Shown here: piece after piece, positions 1 through 4,902 of the stretch
How the letters are laid out: every line of letters starts with the position of its first letter
Position numbering within the stretch: position 1 is the first letter of the stretch
Assembly (NCBI GenBank): GCA_003500165.1
Contig: DNSZ01000134.1
Location: forward strand, 912 to 7,229
Source of the DNA: Paracoccaceae bacterium
GTDB taxonomy: Bacteria > Pseudomonadota > Alphaproteobacteria > Rhodobacterales > Rhodobacteraceae
Direction of reading: 5' to 3'
DNA: 6,318 nucleotides
Program-made: the position numbers and the translations under genes
Notes under the pieces: model-generated
What the model was told of the DNA's origin: nothing
The model's input: the letters and a program-made list of their open reading frames with translations, nothing else
Databases searched by the model: none

Positions 1-294
1 GAGGTCGGCCGCAAGCCCGGCGACGGCCTGCCCGACGGTGCGACCGGCGCCGGGCTCCTGTGCTATGCCGGTGGCGTCGACGAGGCCGAAGCGGTGCGCG
101 AGACGGTCGCGGTGCTGAAACGCGCCGACATGGCGCCGCTCGCCGTCGAGGGGGTGGGCACGCTCGCCGAACGGCGGGCGGCGGGCGAGGATGTCGACCC
201 CGACGAGGAAAAGCTGGTGACCCAGGCGGCCGAACAGGACGCGGTGATCATCGCGCAGGTAACCCCGGTCTTCGACGACGGGGCCCGGGAATGA
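1..294 (+). CDS. C-terminal part of an unidentified small protein, upstream of dapE (5' partial)
   Basis: An open frame runs from the first base of the window to a TGA at 292-294, giving the last 97 residues of a protein whose start lies outside. I do not recognise the family. The visible part is acidic and looks soluble, with no membrane segment. It has an Ala/Glu-rich helical stretch (around residues 26-40), a charged middle part with EDVDPDEEK, and a hydrophobic strand (DAVIIAQVTPVF) near the end. Codon use is strongly G/C at third positions, like its neighbours, which supports real coding. The stop overlaps the dapE start as ATGA, so translation of the two is probably coupled. The link to dapE suggests a housekeeping role near lysine/diaminopimelate synthesis, but this is context only. 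A function cannot be assigned from what is visible. Confidence 0.7.
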   Translation, partial: EVGRKPGDGLPDGATGAGLLCYAGGVDEAEAVRETVAVLKRADMAPLAVEGVGTLAERRAAGEDVDPDEEKLVTQAAEQDAVIIAQVTPVFDDGARE

Positions 295-1433
295 CCGTCG
301 ACCCGGTCCATCTGACCCAAAGCCTGGTGCGCTGCCGGTCGGTCACGCCCGCGGAAGGCGGCGCGCTGGTGCTGCTCGACGAGGTTCTGTCCGAGGCGGG
401 CTTCGCCTGCACAAGGGTGGATCGGGGCGGCGTGGCCAATCTGTTCGCCCGCTGGGGGCCCAGCGGGCATCGGCGCACGCTGGGCTTCAACGGCCATACC
501 GATGTGGTGCCCACCGGCGATCCGGCCGCCTGGTCGGCGGACCCGTTTTGCGGCGCGCTGATCGACGGGAGTGTGTTCGGCCGCGGGTCGGTGGACATGA
601 AATCGGGGGTGGCGGCCTTTGTCGCGGCGGCGACCGCGGTCATTCGCGATGCACCGCCCGACGGGGCGTTGATCCTGGCCATCACCGGCGACGAGGAGGG
701 GCCGGCCACCGACGGCACCCGGGCCCTGCTCGACTGGATGGCCGAAAACGGCGAGGCGATGACCGCCTGCATCGTCGGCGAGCCGACCTCGGCGGCCTCA
801 GTTGGCGACACGGTCAAGATCGGCCGGCGCGGGTCGCTGACGGCACGGATCACGGTCGCCGGCCGGCAGGGTCATTCGGCCTATCCCGACCGGGCATTGA
901 ACCCGCTGCCGCCGCTGGTGCGGCTGCTCGACCGGCTGGCCGGCGCGGAACTCGACGCCGGCACCGCGCATTTCGCCCCGTCAACCCTGGCGCTGACCAC
1001 GATCGACACCGGCAACCCGGCGCAGAACGTGATCCCGGGCGCGGCGTCGGCAGGGGTGAATATCCGCTTCAACGACATCCATAGCGGCGAATCGCTCGTT
1101 GACTGGCTGCACCGCGCATGCGCCGCGGCCGAAGCCGACAGCGGGGTCGGCTTTGCCCTCGATGCCCGCATATCGGGCGAGGCGTTCGTCACCGAACCGG
1201 GCCCGTTCACCGAACAGGTCGCCGATGCGATCGCGACCGTGACCGGGGCAAGGCCGGCCTTTTCGACCACCGGCGGGACCTCGGATGCGCGGTTTGTCAA
1301 GGATCACTGCCCCGTGGTGGAGCTGGGCCTGGTCGGGCGCGGCCTGCACGAGGTCGACGAGGCGGTGCCGGCGTCCGATATCGAAAAGCTCGCCGCGATC
1401 TATGCGCAAGTGCTGCGGGGCTGGTTTGGCTGA
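291..1433 (+). CDS. dapE: Succinyl-diaminopimelate desuccinylase DapE
   Basis: This cytoplasmic M20-family dizinc hydrolase cleaves N-succinyl-LL-2,6-diaminopimelate to succinate and LL-diaminopimelate, a step of the succinylase route to lysine and peptidoglycan diaminopimelate. The 380-residue product has the usual DapE length. The expected metal ligands and catalytic residues are present: H69 and D71 in GFNGHTDVVPTGD, D102 in GRGSVDMKSG, the catalytic E135 with E136 in TGDEEGP, E164 in IVGEPTS, and H353 in GRGLHEVDE. H195 in GRQGHSAYP, in the lid/dimerisation domain (about 180-295), is the histidine that completes the partner subunit's active site in known DapE structures. The STTGGTSDARF segment (325-335) is the substrate-binding loop. 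The ATG at 291 is chosen because it overlaps the previous stop and gives a family-typical N-terminus; the frame stays open upstream, but an earlier start would add unrelated residues. The 3' end overlaps the next gene by 8 bases. Confidence 0.97.
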   Translation: MTVDPVHLTQSLVRCRSVTPAEGGALVLLDEVLSEAGFACTRVDRGGVANLFARWGPSGHRRTLGFNGHTDVVPTGDPAAWSADPFCGALIDGSVFGRGSVDMKSGVAAFVAAATAVIRDAPPDGALILAITGDEEGPATDGTRALLDWMAENGEAMTACIVGEPTSAASVGDTVKIGRRGSLTARITVAGRQGHSAYPDRALNPLPPLVRLLDRLAGAELDAGTAHFAPSTLALTTIDTGNPAQNVIPGAASAGVNIRFNDIHSGESLVDWLHRACAAAEADSGVGFALDARISGEAFVTEPGPFTEQVADAIATVTGARPAFSTTGGTSDARFVKDHCPVVELGLVGRGLHEVDEAVPASDIEKLAAIYAQVLRGWFG

Positions 1434-2019
1434 CCGGCGCCCGGCGCTGGCGATCATGCTGAAAATCCCCCGGCCGGGAAGGGTGAAGACCCGGCTCGCC
1501 CGCGATATCGGGACGGTGCCGGCTGCCTGGTGGATGCGCCACCAGACCGCACGGGTGATCCGCCGGCTGGCGCGCGATCCGCGCTGGCGGCTGGTGCTGG
1601 CGGTGACCCCGGACGCCGAGGGGATGGCCAGCCGGGCCCTGCCCCCGCTGCCCCGCCTGCCCCAGGGCGGCGGCGATCTGGGCCAGCGCATGGCACAGGT
1701 GCTGCGCGCCCTGGGGCCGGGCCGCGCGGCGCTGATCGGCGCCGATATCCCCGGCCTGCGGCCGCATCACATCGTGGCGGCCTTCCATGCGCTGGGGGAT
1801 TGCGACGCCGTGCTGGGCCCGGCCGCGGATGGCGGCTTCTGGCTGGTCGGGCTGAAACATCCGGACCGCCAACCGACCGGCCTGTTCGCCGGCACGCGCT
1901 GGTCGACCGCTCACGCGCTGGCCGATACGCGGCCGACCCTGCCGGGCCGGGTGGCGGTGCTGGACGATGTGCTGGCCGATGTGGACGGCTTGGCCGATCT
2001 GGGGCAGGCGCGGCCCTGA
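1426..2019 (+). CDS. DUF2064 / TIGR04282-type glycosyltransferase (GT-A fold)
   Basis: The 197-residue product resembles the DUF2064/TIGR04282 family, GT-A nucleotidyl/glycosyl-transferase-fold proteins related to CofC. Some members sit in arsenosugar biosynthesis loci, but most have no proven substrate. Visible motifs are the nucleotide-binding loop LKIPRPGRVKTRLA (12-25), GDLGQRM (83-89), the acidic metal-site motif IGADIPGL (104-111, D107), and the GPAADGGFWLVGL segment (131-143) with D135. DVDGLADL near the C-terminus (185-192) matches the usual end. The start is uncertain. The TTG at 1426 keeps the first beta strand (PALAIMLK) whole and overlaps dapE by 8 bases. An in-frame ATG at 1402 would give 205 residues, and the ATG at 1456 would cut into that strand. 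Only a weak GGGG ribosome site precedes the TTG. Coupling to dapE suggests co-transcription. No arsenic gene is visible, so the arsenosugar label should not be carried over. Confidence 0.85.
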   Translation: MADRRPALAIMLKIPRPGRVKTRLARDIGTVPAAWWMRHQTARVIRRLARDPRWRLVLAVTPDAEGMASRALPPLPRLPQGGGDLGQRMAQVLRALGPGRAALIGADIPGLRPHHIVAAFHALGDCDAVLGPAADGGFWLVGLKHPDRQPTGLFAGTRWSTAHALADTRPTLPGRVAVLDDVLADVDGLADLGQARP

Positions 2020-2020
2020 C

Positions 2021-2041
2021 CGGGTGCATATCCCGCATCCG
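2021..2041 (+). terminator. Possible weak terminator hairpin after the DUF2064 gene
   Basis: CGGGTGC (2021-2027) pairs with GCATCCG (2035-2041) through one G-T wobble, around a 7-base loop. It begins two bases after the stop codon. The next bases, CCCTTTCACTGTT, are only loosely T-rich, so intrinsic termination would be weak at best. Position is the main support. Confidence 0.3.
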
Positions 2042-2120
2042 CCCTTTCACTGTTCCCCAAATACGCATCGCACCCGCGCCACCGGCGCTGCGCATCCGTC
2101 CGCGCCCGCCGCCGCGCCAG

Positions 2121-2134
2121 GGCCCGCAAGGGCC
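2121..2134. repeat. Short inverted repeat GGCCC-GCAA-GGGCC
   Basis: This is a perfect 5-bp stem closing a GCAA (GNRA-type) tetraloop. As RNA it would be a stable small hairpin. No T-run follows on either strand, so it does not look like an intrinsic terminator. In DNA this GC-rich such short repeats can arise by chance. Confidence 0.35.
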
Positions 2135-2157
2135 GGGGCGGGCGGCCCGGCCCAACG

Positions 2158-2187
2158 GGCGGCGTCGCGCGGCAGCGCGATGCCGCC
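2158..2187. repeat. 13-bp near-perfect inverted repeat (strong hairpin)
   Basis: Bases 2158-2170 pair with 2175-2187 around the loop GGCA. All 13 positions pair, with one G-T wobble (2164 with 2181). The core is TCGCGC-GGCA-GCGCGA. It is one of the strongest stems in the window and lies in non-coding DNA. No T-tract follows on either strand. It could block exonucleases, aid Rho-dependent termination, or be a REP-like dispersed repeat; the window alone cannot tell. Confidence 0.6.
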
Positions 2188-2193
2188 GGGCGG

Positions 2194-2238
2194 GAGCCCC
2201 CCGAGCCCGTCGAGCCCTTCGAGCCCCCCGGGCCCGCG
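2194..2238. repeat. 9-bp tandem repeat, unit GAGCCCNNC, four copies plus one degenerate
   Basis: The consecutive units are GAGCCCCCC, GAGCCCGTC, GAGCCCTTC, GAGCCCCCC and the degenerate GGGCCCGCG. The first six bases are identical in four copies and only positions 7 and 8 vary. The period is a multiple of three, but no believable coding frame crosses it. It probably arose by slippage in GC-rich intergenic DNA. Confidence 0.6.
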
Positions 2239-2250
2239 CGGCGCCGGGGC

Positions 2251-2267
2251 GGGCGGCAATGCCGCCC
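2251..2267. repeat. 7-bp perfect inverted repeat GGGCGGC-AAT-GCCGCCC
   Basis: The arms at 2251-2257 and 2261-2267 are perfect complements around a 3-base centre. The repeat ends three bases before a possible -35 box (TTGCCC, 2270-2275) for the M48 gene. It could be a terminator stem without a T-run or an operator-like site. Neither role is shown. Confidence 0.4.
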
Positions 2268-2269
2268 CC

Positions 2270-2300
2270 TTGCCCGGGACGGGCCGTCCGCCCATATCTG
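2270..2300 (+). promoter_or_regulatory. Possible promoter giving a leaderless M48 protease mRNA
   Basis: TTGCCC (2270-2275) and TATCTG (2295-2300) could serve as -35 and -10 boxes with a 19-base spacer, or 18 if ATATCT is read as the -10. The -10 box ends four bases before the ATG at 2305. A transcript starting at a normal distance would begin at or very near the start codon. No Shine-Dalgarno sequence is present there, which fits leaderless initiation. The box matches are only moderate. Confidence 0.3.
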
Positions 2301-2304
2301 TCCC

Positions 2305-2997
2305 ATGCTCAAGCTGTCGCCGATCCTCATCGCCATCCTCTACGCCCTCGGCATGTATGTGCTCTCGGCCTGGCGGACGAACCGCCAGCTCGACCGGCAA
2401 TCGACCGAGCTGGCCGATGCCCGGCTGCGCGAGCTGACCCGACGCATGGCGGCCGAAGTCGACCTGCCCGATCTCCGCGTCCATGTGTTCGAGATCGATC
2501 CGGTCAATGGCCTGGCCGCCCCCGACGGGCGCATCTTCATCACCCGGGGGTTCTACAACCGCTATGTCGCGGGCGAGGTCTCGGCCGAGGAGCTGGCCAC
2601 CGTCATCGCCCATGAACTCGGCCATGTGGCGCTTGGCCATACCCGCCGGCGGATGCTGGACTTCTCGGGCCAGAACGCGATCCGGGTGGCGCTTGGCGGG
2701 CTTCTGAACCGGGTGATCCCGGGCTTCGGCTTCTGGCTGGCGGGGCTTGCGGCCAGCCTGCTGGCGGCGCGGCTGTCCCGCCAGGACGAATACGAGGCCG
2801 ACGCCTATGCCTCGGCGCTGCTGACCAAGGCCGGCATCGGCACCGCGCCGCAGAAAAGCCTGTTTGCCAAGCTCGAACGGATGACGCCGGGCGGCTTCGG
2901 CACCCCGGCCTGGCTGTTGAGCCACCCCAAGACCGCCGAAAGGATCGCCGCCATCGAGGCGCGCGAGGCGCGCTGGCGGCAGCTGCCGCAGGCGTGA
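2305..2997 (+). CDS. M48 family zinc metalloprotease, membrane-anchored
   Basis: The 230-residue product is a short peptidase M48 protein. It has an N-terminal hydrophobic anchor (about 4-22) followed by a charged linker. The zinc site HELGH is at 103-107 (H103 and H107 ligands, E104 catalytic) and is extended by VALGH. The third ligand is probably E162 in the SRQDEYEAD segment (158-166), where the trailing D166 is typical of the family. A hydrophobic stretch at about 138-156 (FGFWLAGLAA region) may be a second membrane-associated helix. The SHP motif at 206-208 followed by TAERI matches the conserved M48 C-terminal element. Family members cut misfolded or processed membrane and envelope proteins; the substrate here is unknown. 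The ATG at 2305 has no ribosome-binding site, so the mRNA may be leaderless. The CPBP protease gene follows with its chosen ATG 86 bases downstream, probably co-transcribed. Confidence 0.92.
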   Translation: MLKLSPILIAILYALGMYVLSAWRTNRQLDRQSTELADARLRELTRRMAAEVDLPDLRVHVFEIDPVNGLAAPDGRIFITRGFYNRYVAGEVSAEELATVIAHELGHVALGHTRRRMLDFSGQNAIRVALGGLLNRVIPGFGFWLAGLAASLLAARLSRQDEYEADAYASALLTKAGIGTAPQKSLFAKLERMTPGGFGTPAWLLSHPKTAERIAAIEAREARWRQLPQA

Positions 2998-3042
2998 TAC
3001 CGACGCGCCGCGATCATGACCGTTCTCCGCCCCCTGCCCCGC

Positions 3043-3058
3043 CGGCCCGCCCGGGCCG
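3043..3058 (+). repeat. Inverted repeat CGGCCCG-CC-CGGGCCG in the CPBP leader
   Basis: Two perfectly complementary 7-base arms (3043-3049 and 3052-3058) lie in the 86-base spacer before the CPBP gene, 14 bases upstream of its ribosome-binding site. As RNA it would form about six pairs with a four-base loop. It might modulate translation or be chance in GC-rich DNA. Confidence 0.3.
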
Positions 3059-3072
3059 CCGGCTGACCCGGG

Positions 3073-3077
3073 GGAGG
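3073..3077 (+). promoter_or_regulatory. Shine-Dalgarno GGAGG that fixes the CPBP start
   Basis: GGAGG lies six bases before the ATG at 3084. It is among the best ribosome sites in the window and decides the start against an in-frame GTG at 2994, which overlaps the preceding stop but has no comparable site. Confidence 0.75.
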
Positions 3078-3083
3078 CGCCCG

Positions 3084-4013
3084 ATGCGCTATGCCGCCCA
3101 TGACCCGTTCATCGCCGCAGCCCGGGCGCGTCCGGCGCTGTGGCGGCTGGTGCTGGGAACGGTGCTGGTCCTGATCTGCTTTGCGCTGTTTCCCCTGCCG
3201 CTGTTCGGGCTCGTCGTGCTGATCGGCGGGACCGAGGCGCTGCGCGATCTGTTCCGCAGCCTTGTCGCCATTGACACGCCGGGGGCGACCCTGCTGGTGC
3301 TGATGCTGTTTGCCGGCATGGTGCTGGGCACCGCACTGGCCGTCCGCCTGCTGCATCGGCGCGGTGCGGCCAGCCTGTTCGGCCCGTGGCCGCGGCTCTG
3401 GCGCCACTTCCTGATCGCGACAGCGATCGCGCTTGCGGTGTTCGCGCTGTCGCTGCTGATCCCGTCCGATGTCCCGGTTTCGGAAAACCTGCCGCCGCAG
3501 CTCTGGGCGCTGTTCCTGATGTCGGGGCTTGCCGCGCTGTTGTTGCAGACCGGCGCCGAAGAGATGCTGTTTCGCGGCTACCTGCAACAGCAACTCGCCG
3601 CACGGTTTCGCAGCCCGCTCGCCTGGGCCGTGCTGCCCAGCGGGCTGTTCGCGATCGGCCATCCGCCGCCGCCCGAACTGGGTGCGCAGGGCTGGCTGCT
3701 GGTGCTGCTGCCGGGCCTGTTCGGCCTTCTGGCCGCCGATCTGACGGCGGCAACCGGCAGCCTGGGCGCGGCCTGGGGCTTTCACTTTGCCAACAACATG
3801 GTCAGCCTGCTCGCGGTCGGGGTGTCGGGCCAGATCACCGGTCTTGCGCTCTATGTTGCCGAGGTGGACCTGTCGGACACCCGCGCGCTGCTCGGGCTGA
3901 TGGCGTCGGCCGCGCTGACGACCCTGGCGATCTGGGCGGCGATCCGGTTTGCCCTGACCCGGCGGCGCCGGGTGCCGGCCGATGCCGCCACGACACCGGC
4001 GGCCAGCGATTGA
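3084..4013 (+). CDS. CPBP family intramembrane glutamic protease (Rce1/Abi-like)
   Basis: The 309-residue product is a polytopic inner-membrane protein with about seven or eight hydrophobic segments, including roughly 22-48, 68-90, 108-126, 139-155, 178-193, 204-222, 236-260 and 268-290. The CPBP signature is complete: the EExxxR motif GAEEMLFRGYL (E159, E160, R164), a histidine in LFAIGH (H193), and the HFxxN motif (H234, N237). The glutamate and histidines form the active site in characterised Rce1-type enzymes. Bacterial members include immunity and processing proteases, and most have no known substrate. The start at 3084 follows GGAGG. The alternative GTG at 2994 would add a 30-residue Pro/Arg-rich tail with no membrane character. 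The C-terminus is a short basic and Ala/Thr-rich tail. The gene follows the M48 gene and is followed by a plus-strand terminator at 4046-4071. Confidence 0.92.
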   Translation: MRYAAHDPFIAAARARPALWRLVLGTVLVLICFALFPLPLFGLVVLIGGTEALRDLFRSLVAIDTPGATLLVLMLFAGMVLGTALAVRLLHRRGAASLFGPWPRLWRHFLIATAIALAVFALSLLIPSDVPVSENLPPQLWALFLMSGLAALLLQTGAEEMLFRGYLQQQLAARFRSPLAWAVLPSGLFAIGHPPPPELGAQGWLLVLLPGLFGLLAADLTAATGSLGAAWGFHFANNMVSLLAVGVSGQITGLALYVAEVDLSDTRALLGLMASAALTTLAIWAAIRFALTRRRRVPADAATTPAASD

Positions 4014-4027
4014 GCCGGTTCGTCGCG

Positions 4028-4041
4028 CCGGCCCGGGCCGG
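4028..4041. repeat. 14-bp perfect palindrome between convergent genes
   Basis: CCGGCCCGGGCCGG is its own reverse complement with no central spacer. It fills the middle of the 29-base gap between the CPBP stop and the end of the minus-strand hydratase gene. No T-run follows on the minus strand, so it is not a standard terminator for that gene. It might act with the adjacent hairpin as a bidirectional barrier. Confidence 0.5.
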
Positions 4042-4042
4042 T

Positions 4043-4834
4043 TCAGCCCGCCCAGCCGGGCGGGCGCTTTTCGATGAAGGCGGCGATCCCTTCCTCGGTA
4101 TCGCGGTGCAGCATGTTCTCGACCATCACCTGCCCGGCATAGGCATAGGCGTCCGCCACCGGCATCTGGATCTGCTCATAGAAAGCCTGCTTGCCGATCT
4201 TGACCGCGCTCGACAGCTTGCCGGCCAGGGTGCCGGCGAGGTCCATCGTCGCGGCCTCGAGGTCTTCCGCCGGGACGACCCGGTTCACAAGCCCCATGGC
4301 GCGGGCCTCTTCGGCCTCGGCAAAGCGGCCGGTGGTCAGCATCTCGAACGCCATCTTGCGCGGCACGTTGCGCGACAGCGCGACCATCGGCGTCGAACAG
4401 AACAGCCCGATATTGACCCCGTTGACGCCGAACCGGGTGCCCTCGGCCGCCACCGCCAGATCGCAACTGGCGACCAGCTGGCAACCCGCCGCGGTAGCGA
4501 TGCCATGCGGCGCCGCGATCACCGGCTGCGGCAGGCGCGGGATTTTCAGCATCATCTCGGTGCAGGTGTCGAACAGCGCCCTGAAGGCGGCCTGGCCACC
4601 ATCGGGGGCCTGTCTTGCCTGGGTCATCTCCTTCAGGTCGTGGCCGGCGCAGAACGCCTTGCCGGCGCCGCGCAGGATCACCGCCTTGACCGACCGATCG
4701 TCCATCAGCGCGTCGAAGGCACCGTTGAGGGCGGCGAGCATCGCATCCGACAGGGCGTTGCGTTTCGCGGGCTGGTTCAGCGTCAGGATCCGCACCGCGC
4801 CGCGATCCTCGGACAGCAGAATCGGCTCTTCCAT
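4043..4834 (-). CDS. Enoyl-CoA hydratase/isomerase superfamily protein lacking the usual catalytic glutamates
   Basis: The 263-residue product is a full-length crotonase-fold protein. The first oxyanion-hole loop is KAFCAGHDLKEM (59-70) and the second is HGIATAAGCQLVASCDLAVAA (110-130). The C-terminal helices are also present, with EARAMGLVNRVVP (176-188) and EKRPPGWAG at the end. In true hydratases two glutamates (E144 and E164 in the rat enzyme) activate water. By spacing and motif alignment they are Q119 and G139 here, so ordinary 2-enoyl-CoA hydration is unlikely. The pattern resembles ECHDC3-like members, whose reaction is not well defined. The crotonase fold normally binds acyl-CoA thioesters. 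The ATG is preceded by GGGAG (complement of 4842-4846) seven bases upstream; the frame stays open upstream but without family sequence. It is divergent from a thioesterase gene. Its last codons lie within the terminator of the convergent CPBP gene. Confidence 0.9.
   Translation of the reverse strand: MEEPILLSEDRGAVRILTLNQPAKRNALSDAMLAALNGAFDALMDDRSVKAVILRGAGKAFCAGHDLKEMTQARQAPDGGQAAFRALFDTCTEMMLKIPRLPQPVIAAPHGIATAAGCQLVASCDLAVAAEGTRFGVNGVNIGLFCSTPMVALSRNVPRKMAFEMLTTGRFAEAEEARAMGLVNRVVPAEDLEAATMDLAGTLAGKLSSAVKIGKQAFYEQIQMPVADAYAYAGQVMVENMLHRDTEEGIAAFIEKRPPGWAG
4046..4071 (+). terminator. Intrinsic terminator for the M48-CPBP transcript
   Basis: GCCCGCCC (4046-4053) and GGGCGGGC (4058-4065) form a perfect 8-bp GC stem with loop AGCC, followed by GCTTTT on the plus strand. 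It lies about 33 bases after the CPBP stop. It is the only hairpin in the window with a T-run at the right place. It is embedded in the last codons of the minus-strand hydratase gene, directly next to that gene's stop. Confidence 0.75.
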
Positions 4835-4902
4835 GGCCCAGCTCCCTTGTTCCCGGTCAAAGCTTCGGCCAAGCCTAGCCCGACAACGAGCGGAGCGAAA
4901 GC
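4835..4902. promoter_or_regulatory. Divergent intergenic region between hydratase and thioesterase genes
   Basis: These 68 bases must hold the translation signals, and probably the promoters, of both divergent genes. The ribosome sites are visible: GGGAG on the minus strand (4842-4846) and GGAG on the plus strand (4892-4895). I see no clear -35/-10 pair on either strand; a TTGTTC at 4847 has no well-spaced partner. Joint regulation of the two genes is plausible but not shown. Confidence 0.4.

Larger units (their letters stand above)
2020..2304. other. GC-rich intergenic region with hairpins and a short tandem repeat
   Basis: These 285 bases separate the dapE unit from the M48 gene. I found no convincing gene in them: open frames crossing here are side products of the very high GC content and show no family motif. 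The region holds, in order, a weak hairpin just after the stop (2021-2041), a small GCAA-loop hairpin (2121-2134), a 13-bp hairpin (2158-2187), a 9-bp tandem repeat (2194-2238), a 7-bp hairpin (2251-2267) and a possible promoter for the next gene (2270-2300). Confidence 0.7.

Noticed and set aside
60..290. Upstream in-frame extension of dapE to around position 60
   Set aside because: It would overlap the whole visible part of the preceding gene and adds an Arg/Gly-rich sequence unlike any DapE N-terminus. The ATG at 291 gives the family length.
2047..2925. Long minus-strand open frame opposite the intergenic region and M48 gene
   Set aside because: It is antisense to a gene with an intact HELGH zinc site, has no recognisable motif, and its low-complexity sequence is what GC-rich opposite strands give.
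2994..3083. GTG start for the CPBP gene overlapping the M48 stop
   Set aside because: The extra residues are Pro/Arg-rich with no family likeness, while the ATG at 3084 has a well-placed GGAGG.
2805..3785. Long Gln/Arg-rich minus-strand open frame opposite the CPBP gene
   Set aside because: Its composition (Q, R, H-rich) is the mirror of Leu/Ala-rich membrane coding on the plus strand, and it has no domain signal.
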